Below, piece after piece: positions 1 through 9,791 of a stretch of 64,000 nucleotides of DNA. The stretch spans positions 243,486 through 307,485 of the forward strand of contig NC_009391.2 in the NCBI RefSeq assembly GCF_000002875.2. The letters run 5' to 3'. Every line of letters starts with the position of its first letter. The stretch's first letter is position 1. The translations under genes were made by a program, and so were the position numbers. Under the pieces are notes generated by a model. The model was not told the DNA's origin. It searched no databases and worked only from the letters and a program-made list of their open reading frames with translations. Source of the DNA: Leishmania infantum JPCM5 (Eukaryota > Euglenozoa > Kinetoplastea > Trypanosomatida > Trypanosomatidae).

Positions 1-2
1 TC

Positions 3-635
3 ATCACCGATACGCTTCCTGAGAAGAAAAAAGTAGAGATGGAGGCGCGCCCGCTGATGCGAGAGGCGCGGCAGAAGCTGGCTGCCCTGCGTGCCGAGAC
101 CCGTCGTACCCTGGACCTGGATGCGCGGCAGGCTCATGAGGGCATCTGCAAGGATCGCGACCAGACCATCCGCAACTACGATGCGGAGATGAAGAACCAG
201 ATTTATCCCCGTCACTCGGTGTCTGCGCGACCGAAGACGTACCAGGAGCAGCGTGAGGAGGAGATGATGGGCCGTGGCAGGACAGACGGCACGGGGTTCA
301 CAGACTCGAAGCAGGTGCTGAATGCGGCCATCAACGTGCAGAAGGACGCGCTTCAGTCCCTCCAGCGTACAGAGCGGTTGCAGAATGTGACGGAGGAGGC
401 GGGCAAGACAACGTTAGTGGAGCTTCAGAAGCAGACGGAGCGCATGTACCACATCGACGAGGAGCTGCAGAACTTGCAGGGCCAGATCGACCACGCCTCG
501 CGTGATTTGCGCTGGTTCTACCGCCAGCTGGCACGCGACAAGTGCTTTCTCTCTTTATTTGGGCTGTGCATCGTGGCGCTGCTGGTGCTGGTCTTTGTGT
601 CCATCTGGACAAAACGCATGAGGTCTAAGCAATGA
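3..635 (+). CDS. NPSN-like Qb-SNARE, 5' end outside the window
   Basis: The frame is open from the first base; the Met codon at 39 is probably internal because 12 plausible sense codons precede it. The visible ~210 residues have a charged helical N-terminal part, a SNARE-like heptad helix (about residues 133-175 counted from Met39, containing QTERMYHIDEELQNLQ), then RQLARDKC and a ~20-residue hydrophobic anchor ending in a short basic tail. The RQ..DKC sequence directly before the anchor is typical of the novel plant SNARE (NPSN) Qb family. Such proteins are tail-anchored membrane-fusion factors of endomembranes or the plasma/division membrane. Other Qb-SNAREs such as Vti1 are less likely because they have a different pre-anchor sequence. 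The family call is from motif recognition; the missing N-terminus cannot be described. Confidence 0.75.
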   Translation: MTDTLPEKKKVEMEARPLMREARQKLAALRAETRRTLDLDARQAHEGICKDRDQTIRNYDAEMKNQIYPRHSVSARPKTYQEQREEEMMGRGRTDGTGFTDSKQVLNAAINVQKDALQSLQRTERLQNVTEEAGKTTLVELQKQTERMYHIDEELQNLQGQIDHASRDLRWFYRQLARDKCFLSLFGLCIVALLVLVFVSIWTKRMRSKQ

Positions 636-1455
636 AGAGAGAAGCTCTTTCTGTGTGGACTCCTCAGCATGGCGACAGTGGGGGGGGGCATATCAGGCGG
701 GATGACCTCTGCGCGAAGCGGGATGGGATGCAAGACCGAAAGGGCGGAACAGGGGGAAAAGGGGGGGCGGGTTGTATCCGGCAGCACCTGCCGCTGCTGC
801 GGCACTCCGTGTAAACTTGCCGACCACCCCTCTTTTTCTCTTTCTCACATTGAATTGCGTGTGCGTGCCCACGCACATGCACGCCAACTGTTTCCATAGT
901 GTGTCTTCTCTCTTGCCACGCCGCCCACCTCCACCCTTCGCCTTGCCGCTTTTTCTTCCCCATAATTCTTACCTTTTCGATTTATGCGTTGGGTCTCCTC
1001 GCTGCTGTTGCTACTTGTTTTGTGATGAGAGAGGTGAGGGAGGGGTAAGACTGCTTTGAGCCCCGCCACCCTCTACTGCTTCTCGCTCTTCTCTCGCTAA
1101 TTCTGTGTTGTTGCGTTTCCTTTCAGGCGTGCGAGTCCGCGCTACTCCTCCGTCTTCGTTGGGCGGCTCGATGTCTGAAGCGCCCCTCCTGTCTACCTCT
1201 TGGCGACTTTGTCTCATCGCAGAGATTATGTTTTCCTCTGTGTTTTGTCTCGTTGCTTGCACCCCCACATGCACATGCACGCACACGTATACATGCACGC
1301 ATACATGTGTATGCCTTTGCTGATATCTGTTCTCCTCATCTCTGGCCTTGCGGCTTCTCCGAGATACAACGACGATGTAGATGGGGAAGGCATGCACATG
1401 TGTGTACACAGATGTTTCTATGCATGTGGATGTATTTGTGTAGGTGACACGGATG

Positions 1456-1460
<5 letters not shown>

Positions 1461-1488
<28 letters not shown>
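1461..1488. repeat. (TG)14 microsatellite
   Basis: Uninterrupted TG dinucleotides in the 3'UTR/intergenic region; a candidate length-polymorphic marker. Confidence 0.95.
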
Positions 1489-1489
<1 letters not shown>

Positions 1490-2439
1490 ATGCTTTGTAG
1501 TCCACGCTTGCGGGCTGAACAAGAAAAGCGAAGATCGAGCCCAAGTATGACGAAGGGTTGGCCCGTGGCTGCTACATGTACGCAGACGCATATGCAAGCG
1601 CACAAGCCCGGGCTAATGGCTGCAATAAGAGGGACGAGAGCCCTTGAGCACGCGCCGACCTCAAGTCACCCCTGCCGTTTTCGCCCATCCGCTGTGCTAC
1701 AGGGCCGTCTCAGGTTGACTCAGGTGAAAGTAGATGCCAGTGCCTCTGACATGCATGGGTGTGTGCCAGGTCGTGTTCACATAGATCGTTCTCTCTTTCT
1801 TTCTCTCAGTCTCTGTATCTTCGACGTTTCACTGCTGTACTCGCGTGCCGCGATGCAAGTGGTGCGTCAATCTGCTTGATCGCGGCGGGAGGTAAGAGGG
1901 AGAGCTTCAGGACAGGACGGCCTTACTGCCTACTCGGCGTGATGTGCAGCGAGGCGTCTATGATCAAGGGGAGAGGAGAGCGAGGCAGGGAGAGAGCGAA
2001 CTCAAGGGGACGCGGGGTCGCATCGCTGACAATACGTCGTCACTCGAGTCTCTCTCTGGCCCCTTCGCCTTCTCTTGCAGGGGGCGTCGTCTATTACGCA
2101 GAAAAAAAAAGACTATATATGTAGGTGTGTATACGCATATGTAATATATGTGTGTGTGCGCGCCATTCCTCCACATACCGACCAACGCACAAAATACTGC
2201 CCCTCTCGCTCTTTTTTTCTTCTCGTCCTTCCTCTCACGTCGCTTTCTGGCACCCTTTGGACGCACTGCACCGCACGCGTTTCCTCCTTCCTGGTTGGCG
2301 CCGGGGTGCGTGCTGAACACACCCCCCTCTTTCTCCCACGTCTTCTCCTTGTACCAGTACGCATACCATCTTTTTGGTTGCCTTTGGCTTTTCTCCGTTA
2401 TATTTTACGTCATTGGAGGCACTTCTTCACAACCACAAG

Positions 2440-2443
<4 letters not shown>

Positions 2444-2500
<57 letters not shown>
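2444..2500. repeat. (CA)n microsatellite, about 28 units
   Basis: The longest pure dinucleotide run in the window, about 57 bases of CA on the + strand. Confidence 0.95.
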
Positions 2501-2502
<2 letters not shown>

Positions 2503-2960
2503 CACAGACACAGACACGGGCGGTCATACGCGTACGCGCAGACGCTTCGGCGTGGGCATGGACGTTGTCGCCTTGGCCTATTCTTATCTCTCCTATCTCC
2601 TTTCTCTCCTTTTTCCTCTTCCTCACAGGTACATCTAAGCTGCATCCTCGTGCACACACACCCGCACATCACGCACGCGCTGGTTCTCTCTCCCTCCCTC
2701 TGCTTGTTTGTTACCCCACACCCCATCCGCGTTGTGCGTCATTATATCCCCCCTTGTTCTCACTCGTGTTGCTCGTTCTCGTTTCGTCACTCGTTCGTTC
2801 CCTTAGCAGCGTGAAAGGGGGATACGCTGTGCGCGTGCGTGTGCGTGTGCGTGTAAGCCTCTCGCTCTTTTTTCGGAAAAGAAAAGGAGGGAGGCAAGGG
2901 GAGGGAGGAGGCGCTTGCGTATGGGGCGTTGGCTGTGCTGAGTTTTGGGATACCGGTCTG

Positions 2961-2997
2961 CCGCGTTTTTCTCTGCCTCTCTTTCTCTCTCCTACAG
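2961..2997 (+). promoter_or_regulatory. Candidate trans-splice acceptor for the carrier gene
   Basis: A T/C tract (2966-2992) ends in CCTACAG, with AG at 2996-2997, about 450 nt before the start codon at 3451. Trypanosomatid spliced-leader addition uses such tracts. A second T-rich tract near 3165-3197 and an AG near 3247 are alternatives. Confidence 0.4.
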
Positions 2998-3450
2998 TCG
3001 ATCATCACGCACCAGCACGACATCTATTACAGATACATACGTGCACCCGCGAAGGCTGCTGCCTTTGTCAGCGTGGTCTTTCAAGTGATCAAGTCGAAGG
3101 CCCATCGCATTGGCAGCGTGCTCGTCCTTCCGGCAGTGCGTAACTGGTGTGTATTTGCGTGTGTTTCCTTTTCGTTGTTTTTCGTTTTTTTTTTTTCACG
3201 GGTGTGCCTGTGAGAGGCACGACTGCGCTGCGCTTGGTTTGCTTGCAGTCCGGCGCGAATCGCTGGCTTCTAGTGTAGCGCTCTCTCTCTGTCGGTCTCT
3301 GTCCATCTGCGTGTGCGTGTGCTTCGTGAGACTTCACAAACGTGCCCCCCCCACACACACACATACACACGCACGCATACACACACCAGTCCAGGGGAAG
3401 GAGAGCGAGAGCGTCTTGCGTGTTTTCGACACCCTTCTAATTGTCTAGCC

Positions 3451-4545
3451 ATGCCAACCACTAGCGTTGCCGCCCAGAGCAGCAGTAGTGGTAGCGGCGG
3501 CGGCTCTGCGTACAGGGCTGGGGAGAGGTCTTCCGCGTCATCCTACTCGTCGCATGGCGGGACTTCGGAGACTGACCACGCCGGATCATCATATTCATCA
3601 CTGTCGCACGAGTCGGCATCGCAGCACGGCGACCAGCGCTGCCCCTATGAAGACGATGGCTCAACGCTCATCTCTGTGGAGTATATCCAGCGGCTCTGGC
3701 TCATGCGAGCCATCAGCCGCACTGTGCTCGCCCCCCTCGAGCGTGTGAAGTACGTAATGCAGTGCCAAAAGGAGCTCCAACGCGCAGGTGTCCTTCAGTG
3801 CGAGTTCAAGACCGTGTGGTCCTGTGTGCGCTACCTCAAGCATATGGAGGGCGCACGGAGCTTCTGGCGCGGCAACCTCATCCAGGTGGTCTCGCTTCTG
3901 CCTATACTGCTCGCGCAGATATTTCTTGCGTACCCAACACAATCGTTCATCTTCAACTCCTGTGTGATGCATTCCGTAGCGGGCTACACGGTGGCCAGCT
4001 ACGCCGCCCTTCTCGGGGGTGCACTAGCGGCCACTGCGGTGAGCTACCCCCTGGAGTACGCGCGGTTCCGTCTCGCCGTCGATGTCAAGTCCCGTGTCGG
4101 CGCCCCGTACCAGTTCCGAAATAGCTTTTCCTTCTACGCCCATCCCGTGATGAGCGAATGCCCCCACTTCCTCTATCGCGGCCTCACTCTCTTTATCTTC
4201 GGCAGCGTTGTCTACCAGTCTGTGCAGAGTGTTCTGCTGAACCTCGTCGCTCCGTACGTACCGCCAGATGAGGAGGGCAACGGTTGGACCCCGGCGATCA
4301 TACAAACAGTGTGTGGCTTGGCGGTATCCGGCACGACCACCCTGTGTCTTCATCCGGTGGACTTAGTGCGCCATCGCATGATGGTCGCCGTTATGGAGGA
4401 CCGGCTGCGGTACTCATCCGCCATGAAGTGTGTGGCCCGCATCGCGCAAAAAGAGGGCATCCGCGGCTTCTTTCGCGGCGGGACCGTTACCCTGACGAAG
4501 ATGATAGCGGCGACAGGGCTTGTCTTGGCGGGGCTGCCGTACTAG
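3451..4545 (+). CDS. Mitochondrial carrier family protein, ADP/ATP-carrier type
   Basis: A 364-residue predicted inner-membrane solute transporter. I start at the ATG at 3451 because the open frame upstream translates only a (CA)n/pyrimidine leader. The first ~70 residues are Ser/Gly-rich and may be an unusual N-terminal extension. Three carrier signatures (P-x-D/E-x-x-K/R) are visible in the expected threefold layout: PLERVK at 95-100, PLEYAR at 200-205, and PVDLVR at 302-307 preceded by His301. The third repeat continues as RHRMMV (307-312), close to the RRRMMM hallmark of ADP/ATP carriers, and is followed by a GIRGFFRGG segment. This suggests an adenine-nucleotide carrier relative that has lost one Arg of the hallmark. 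The transported substrate is inferred, not shown. Confidence 0.85.
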   Translation: MPTTSVAAQSSSSGSGGGSAYRAGERSSASSYSSHGGTSETDHAGSSYSSLSHESASQHGDQRCPYEDDGSTLISVEYIQRLWLMRAISRTVLAPLERVKYVMQCQKELQRAGVLQCEFKTVWSCVRYLKHMEGARSFWRGNLIQVVSLLPILLAQIFLAYPTQSFIFNSCVMHSVAGYTVASYAALLGGALAATAVSYPLEYARFRLAVDVKSRVGAPYQFRNSFSFYAHPVMSECPHFLYRGLTLFIFGSVVYQSVQSVLLNLVAPYVPPDEEGNGWTPAIIQTVCGLAVSGTTTLCLHPVDLVRHRMMVAVMEDRLRYSSAMKCVARIAQKEGIRGFFRGGTVTLTKMIAATGLVLAGLPY

Positions 4546-5392
4546 ATGCATCCCGTTTTCTCTCGCTAGGCCTTGTGTGTGTGTACATGCGTTCATCCCT
4601 GTGTGAGAAAACACACGCGGTATGTTAATGTGTGTTTGTGTGGGAGGGGTGGAGGCAGGCGGCGGGGGAGGGGGAAGAAGAGGTAGTATGGGGACACTCA
4701 ACTCACTTCCTTTTCTCCCTCCTTCGTTGGCTTCCGCGATGGTGTGTGGTGGCGGGGCACGCGCACGCACCCAAACACCAGCGTTCAGAGATAAACTGTT
4801 CTGAGGAAGGGGGTGAGAGCACCTCTCCTCCTCGCTCTTTTCTTTGTTGGTATTGTCGCTCGCTGCTCCACAGTTTTACTCCATGGCACGGACGCACGGA
4901 CACGTCTGCGTTGATGTGAGGCGTGCGTGCGTGAGTGCGTTGATGCGAGGCGTGTCGTTTCTTCGCCTCTTCTGATCATATTTTTGTTTGGCTTTGTTCA
5001 CATTACTCGTTTTCTGTTTTCCCTTTTCGCGTGTGTGCCCCCCCCCCCCACCGTCCGTCCGCCCCCTCTTTCCTTGGATTTTCGTTCATCTCTCCACTCA
5101 CTCCCCCTCTTTTTTTTTTTCTCGGGTTGCGACTTGAGAGGCTCGACGGATGATAATGTCCATGGCGTTGGCGACGGTGGCTGCAGGTGGTGGATGGGAG
5201 GTGTGCAGGAAGGATTCGGATGGCTTGATTGGCAACGCTTCTCGTTGGCGTTACGTGCGCTTTGGGAGATAGAAAGCGCCGTAGCCGTGGCTGGAGCGCG
5301 TCTCGGTGAGCGCACGCGTTGATGTACGTACGGGTTCTCGTACTTCTCCACAATCACCGACATGGATGTAGAGATAGGCTCGATGACGCACG

Positions 5393-5395
<3 letters not shown>

Positions 5396-5431
<36 letters not shown>
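5396..5431. repeat. (CA)n microsatellite
   Basis: Uninterrupted CA dinucleotides, about 18 units. Confidence 0.95.
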
Positions 5432-5601
5432 GCACGTTCCCTTTACATACGCACGTTGTCACCTCCACACGCCTACACCCTCTCGCTGTCGCTTCTGCTT
5501 CGCGTGTCTTCTCTCCTGTTAAGCTTTTCTTCGATCTGTTCATGCTGCCGTAGAACATGAGTCCAACGCTACATGACTTCCCCCACTCCAACCCTCCCAC
5601 A

Positions 5602-5644
5602 GGGCCCCGCATCCCGCTGCTCTGCGCCGCGGGATGCGGGGCCC
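5602..5644. repeat. Perfect 16-bp inverted repeat, 11-nt loop
   Basis: The left arm 5602-5617 (GGGCCCCGCATCCCGC) is exactly complementary to the right arm 5629-5644. In RNA it would form a very stable GC-rich hairpin in the 3'UTR/intergenic region after the carrier gene. Confidence 0.9.
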
Positions 5645-6060
5645 ATTATGCTGGTCGAAACGTAGCGCGCTCCTCTTGGGGCAGCACGCAGGCTCCCCAC
5701 ACCTCTGTAGGCTGCGTGAGGGCCGGGGGTGGGATACGCTGGGGTTGCGCTGGCACTTTGCCCATCACATGAGGGGCGCAGACGCGTTCACTGCCGCAGC
5801 TCGCTCCACAATACAACGCCATCCACGACCTGACCACCCGCATCAGCAGCGGCACATCGCTCTGGCCACCCCCCACGTCGTAGGTGCTTGGTCCTGTCGC
5901 CACCAGAGGTGGTTCGGCATTCGGCAGGGCATAGAGGGAGGGGGCTGCCTGACTTCCTCACACATTGGGGGCACTGGCCCCTGGCATGCTACGCGCGGAA
6001 GCGTCCACCCCCCTCCTCAACGTCACCCGGGTCTCTTTTTAAGCACGAACAACCCCAGAG
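5602..6060 (+). mobile_element. Possible degenerate retroposon (SIDER-like)
   Basis: This stretch differs in texture from the surrounding pyrimidine-rich DNA: balanced GC-rich sequence, few simple repeats, beginning at the hairpin. Leishmania 3'UTRs often contain short degenerate retroposons with this look. I do not recognise a diagnostic SIDER block here, so the call is weak. Confidence 0.25.
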
Positions 6061-6242
6061 GACTATGAAGAACACACAACGACGGTAGAAAACTCGGGGG
6101 AAAGGTACGAGGCCACCTTGGCCATGGTGATAGGTGGTGTTCCTGCATAGTATTTTGCGTGCTTCCACCTCCACCAGCTTTCTCATCAAGTATCGCTTAT
6201 CGTACAGCGCGTCTTTGTGTATGTTTGCTCAAACTGCATGTG

Positions 6243-6247
<5 letters not shown>

Positions 6248-6282
<35 letters not shown>
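6248..6282. repeat. (TG)n microsatellite
   Basis: Uninterrupted TG dinucleotides, about 17 units. Confidence 0.95.
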
Positions 6283-6283
<1 letters not shown>

Positions 6284-6815
6284 TGGGGCGCAGGGTGACG
6301 ATGGTGTGCCCGACGCCAAAGGTCGAGCTAGAACGCTCGCACTTGCACGTATCATGAATGGATCTGTGCTTCCAGTGGCGCACACAAGCAGTTGCATGGC
6401 GGTGCATCGCAGGTGACCCCCGCGACAGGGCGCAGCTCGCAGCGTGCCCTCATTCATGTTGTTGTCATGCTTTTGCTTTCCTGCAATGCTGACTCTTCAC
6501 CGCTCTACTCCGCCCCTCCCCCCATTCCCTGCGAACCCATCTTCCTCGCCTCCTCTATCGCTCGTACATCGCTGTGCGTTGTGGTCGTCGTGTTGCAGCA
6601 CAACCCCAAAAGCCGCCCCTCCCCGGACTTCTACACGTCTCTGTGAGTGGGTGAGAGCGCACCACCGAGGGGGCTGCCGCAGCGTTTCGTTGTCCATCGG
6701 GACACACCCGCACACACATAGACTTGTAAGCGGTGAAACACACACGCACGCTACTCCATACATAGATTCACCGAAGGCGCCGTGTGCTGTGTTGCACTGC
6801 ACCGCTCTCTGCGTC

Positions 6816-9791
6816 ATGCCCGTCGCAGCGGATGCGTCTGTGTCGGACTCCATCGCCTACTTGCAGGACTTCGTCAATCAGTCCGGCCGCCCCACACGCA
6901 AGGCGCTGCCACAGGACGCAGTGGACGCTATCCGTCCAGCTTTACGCGGCCCGTCTACTGCGGAGCGCGGTTCTCCACCGAACATATCCATGCTGAACAA
7001 CCGAGGCAATAATGCACCGCTGCTCGGCGCCCGCGGAAGCTTTCGACGAGACAGCGTAGGCGAGGACAGACACACAAACCTTGGCGCAGGGGATACGTAC
7101 TCTTCAATCCGCCACCTTGGCAACAGTAAACCTTCACACAGCGCGAGCGACTCGCGAAACGACGGCATTCTGAACGGCACGTCGCTTCTCCAGCGCCCGC
7201 GGGCTTCAGCGACGTTGGCCAGCGTCGGCCACTCGCCATACATCCGCGAAGCCGCTTCTGCGAGTGGCAACAGAGCCGATCCGAGTTACCTGCCTTCTTT
7301 TATCAACGACAGCAACGCCTCGAGAGGCGCTGCGTCGGCTGCTCCTGCGGCAACCTCATCCGGCACAATGTTCCGCTACGGGAAGGACTCTGCCGCGCCG
7401 CCCTCCTTATCCACCCGCCGAAAGTCGTACACGTACACCGGCGGAGCGGTGGGCGGCGGGTGGGCAGCGTCGGCGCCGCCGTCCGTGCCAAGGTGGGAGT
7501 GGTCCCGCGCCTCATCTTTTTCGTCCACGCCGCCGTACGGTCGCGTGTCTACCGCGGCGACAACGACGACGCCAGCCTCCCGTGGGTGGCGGCACTCGTC
7601 CGCACCGCCACCACCCGTCTCTCGTCGCGGGCCCTCGCCGTCGTCGCTACTGTGGGGGTGGGGAGACAGCAGCGGTGAGGAAACCCATCGTGGCGCTGCC
7701 ACAGCCTCCACAGATGCCGCGACAGCAGCATCGCCGTCACCGTATGAGCCGCGCGGGCGGAGAGACAAGCATGTGTGGGAGGAGGGCTCTGTACGAGACT
7801 CTTACGTGAACAGCGCCTATGCGTCGCGTCCAGTGTCGTCAGTACTGTCGGCGTCCCATTCTCCTCCCGCGGCCCCCGCCGCGCGCCGCGACTCCGCCTA
7901 CGAAGAGGTGAGGGAGGATCAGAGCTCGCAGTCGTGGCGCCAGCCGCTGCGACGCCCACCCCTGGCACCGTCGCCTCCATGCGCCACCTCGACAACAACG
8001 CCGCCGACCGTTTCTGCTGACCGTGTCCTGCACCATGTCGAGCCAGTTGAATTCGTCAGCTGCCACAACGCCGACGAGCACGCAGCTAATGTCCGCCGCA
8101 TCGCACACTACCTCAAGAACTACTACGCCAGGGAGGCGGGAGAAATGGAGCGCGGTGTAGAGTCGTTGAGTGCCGAGGACGTGGCCGGGCTGGCGCAGTG
8201 CTTTTACATCGACCTCTACCGTACGGTGCGGCAGGCGCGGCGGGAGGCAGGGATGGAGACGTCGTCCTTCCTGGTCGAAGACCCGACGGAGAACGTCATT
8301 GCGAGCGTCGCACCAGTGCCACCGCCGCCGCCGCAGCGGGAGCGACACGACAGTTACACACCGCCGCCGCAGCGCCCCACCACGTCCGACGCTCGAAATC
8401 GGCTAGTGAACAGCAGCGCGACCTCAGACACGGAACCGACCTACCGCGCACCGAATGCCCAGCTCGCCTTCAGCGGCGGCGGCACGCACCCAGTCCAGAT
8501 CATCACGGCTCGGCTGCCAGCCTTTCGCAACGACGACATCACCACCGCGGGCGACGGGACCTCCGCGCTGAGCCATCTTAGGCCATCAGTTGCGTCGTCT
8601 GTGTCACCTGCCGCTTCTAGCACGGCATCTGCATCGCGCGCTCACGAGGAAGCTCGCGCTCGTGTCAGCCCTGCGGGCCCGGCCGCCGTTGGTTCTAGTG
8701 CGCTGCCGTACGACTTGGACAACGAAAACGCCGAGGCCGTCTCCTCCTTGGCGCAGGCGGCCACGCCATCGCCGCCATATCGACATCTGCACCGCGCTGT
8801 CGACACCGCAGGAGCAGCGCCGCCGTGTGCAACGGTGCAGCACCACCAGTCGTCGTCTTTTCAACCGCATATGGTCTTTGGGGTATCACAGCACCATCCT
8901 TTTTCGGCGCCGAACGGATTTGCTGCGGCACCGGCGGAGCCTTCGTCGTCGCCTCGGCTCAATCACCGCCAAGGTGACACGAACAGTCGTGGACAACACA
9001 ACCGCCATGGGCGGCAAGATGCATCCCTGCACACTCGCGGGCGTCATGTGCACATGCGAGACGGGTACGTGGACAGCAGCAGCAGCAGCAGCTCGGGCGA
9101 AGGCGGTGACCACGGTAGCGAGACGGGCAGATGCGACGGACGCAGAGACACTGGCGGCGGTGCAGGCCGAGCGAAGCTCGCGGCATCTCAGCCATCAAGC
9201 GGCATTGTCAAGCGACCTCTCAAAGATCTCATGCCGCTCTTGCGCTCTCGCGGCACTCTCGCTGTCAAGTACATTCACAACAGTCGCCGACCGCACCTAC
9301 GCCTCTTCCAAATTCTCGACTGCATGGACACATACTGTGGCAGCGAGGTCCTCATGCCGCACTTCACGTGGGCGACGCCGGCGGACGCGCACCGACACGA
9401 TCGGCTGCCGCGCGCGAAGCGGTCGAAGCACGGGGCGCCGCTGCCGACGGGGCTCTCCCTTTCCCAGCAGGAGGTGCCGTACGAAACGGCGCTGAACCTC
9501 GTTCACCTGGAGGCCGTCTACGTTGGCGCTGGACACGGCATCGCGGAGGCGCACATGACGCTGTTCCGTCGTGCCAAGTGCGGTGCCAACAGTCGCGGCA
9601 GCGATTCCCGTGTCGACGGTGGTGCAGTGGTGGTCGATCACGGAGGCCGTCCGGTGGCAAACGACATGTGCGCCGTCTTCGTCTTCGCATCCCGACCGGT
9701 GGCGGTGTCCTTTTTACGCGAGGACGACCGGCAGGCGTGGGTGGGTGCCATGATGGGTGTGGTGGAGCGCAACCGCACCTTGACAGCGTGA
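6816..9791 (+). CDS. Large protein with C-terminal PH-like module, function unknown
   Basis: 991 residues from the ATG at 6816, the first Met after the low-complexity leader; MPVAADASVSDSIAYLQDF begins protein-like sequence. Most of residues 60-400 and 480-790 are Ser/Pro/Ala/Arg-rich and predicted disordered. A compact helical island lies near 403-482 (IAHYLKNYYAREAGEMERG and CFYIDLYRTVRQARREAG). Near 800-985 the sequence becomes globular: basic beta-strand-like segments (LAVKYIHNSRRPHLRLFQILD), then VFVFASRPVAVSFLREDDRQAWVGAMMGVVE. The final hydrophobic helix with a central Trp after a beta-rich stretch is typical of pleckstrin-homology domains, which bind phosphoinositides or proteins. A membrane- or cytoskeleton-associated scaffold is a reasonable guess only. 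I do not recognise a named orthologue. Confidence 0.8.
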   Translation: MPVAADASVSDSIAYLQDFVNQSGRPTRKALPQDAVDAIRPALRGPSTAERGSPPNISMLNNRGNNAPLLGARGSFRRDSVGEDRHTNLGAGDTYSSIRHLGNSKPSHSASDSRNDGILNGTSLLQRPRASATLASVGHSPYIREAASASGNRADPSYLPSFINDSNASRGAASAAPAATSSGTMFRYGKDSAAPPSLSTRRKSYTYTGGAVGGGWAASAPPSVPRWEWSRASSFSSTPPYGRVSTAATTTTPASRGWRHSSAPPPPVSRRGPSPSSLLWGWGDSSGEETHRGAATASTDAATAASPSPYEPRGRRDKHVWEEGSVRDSYVNSAYASRPVSSVLSASHSPPAAPAARRDSAYEEVREDQSSQSWRQPLRRPPLAPSPPCATSTTTPPTVSADRVLHHVEPVEFVSCHNADEHAANVRRIAHYLKNYYAREAGEMERGVESLSAEDVAGLAQCFYIDLYRTVRQARREAGMETSSFLVEDPTENVIASVAPVPPPPPQRERHDSYTPPPQRPTTSDARNRLVNSSATSDTEPTYRAPNAQLAFSGGGTHPVQIITARLPAFRNDDITTAGDGTSALSHLRPSVASSVSPAASSTASASRAHEEARARVSPAGPAAVGSSALPYDLDNENAEAVSSLAQAATPSPPYRHLHRAVDTAGAAPPCATVQHHQSSSFQPHMVFGVSQHHPFSAPNGFAAAPAEPSSSPRLNHRQGDTNSRGQHNRHGRQDASLHTRGRHVHMRDGYVDSSSSSSSGEGGDHGSETGRCDGRRDTGGGAGRAKLAASQPSSGIVKRPLKDLMPLLRSRGTLAVKYIHNSRRPHLRLFQILDCMDTYCGSEVLMPHFTWATPADAHRHDRLPRAKRSKHGAPLPTGLSLSQQEVPYETALNLVHLEAVYVGAGHGIAEAHMTLFRRAKCGANSRGSDSRVDGGAVVVDHGGRPVANDMCAVFVFASRPVAVSFLREDDRQAWVGAMMGVVERNRTLTA

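Larger units (their letters stand above)
636..3450. other. Intergenic region, 2.8 kb
   Basis: No convincing gene. It holds the SNARE 3'UTR, a (TG)14 run, a long (CA)n run at 2444-2500, and a pyrimidine tract with AG at 2996-2997 that may be the trans-splice acceptor of the downstream carrier gene. Long frames here are low-complexity translations of dinucleotide and pyrimidine repeats. Confidence 0.7.
4546..6815. other. Intergenic region, 2.3 kb
   Basis: No convincing gene. It holds (CA)n at 5396-5431, (TG)n at 6248-6282, C/T-rich stretches, a strong 16-bp inverted repeat at 5602-5644, and about 480 bases of less pyrimidine-biased DNA after it that could be a retroposon remnant. Confidence 0.65.

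Noticed and set aside
2148..3143. Open frame of 331 codons upstream of the carrier gene
   Set aside because: It reads through (CA)n as alternating Thr-His and through C/T tracts; it is intergenic.
5634..6068. 144-codon + frame after the GC hairpin
   Set aside because: No start context, low-complexity Arg/His/Gly-rich translation; better explained as non-coding or retroposon DNA.
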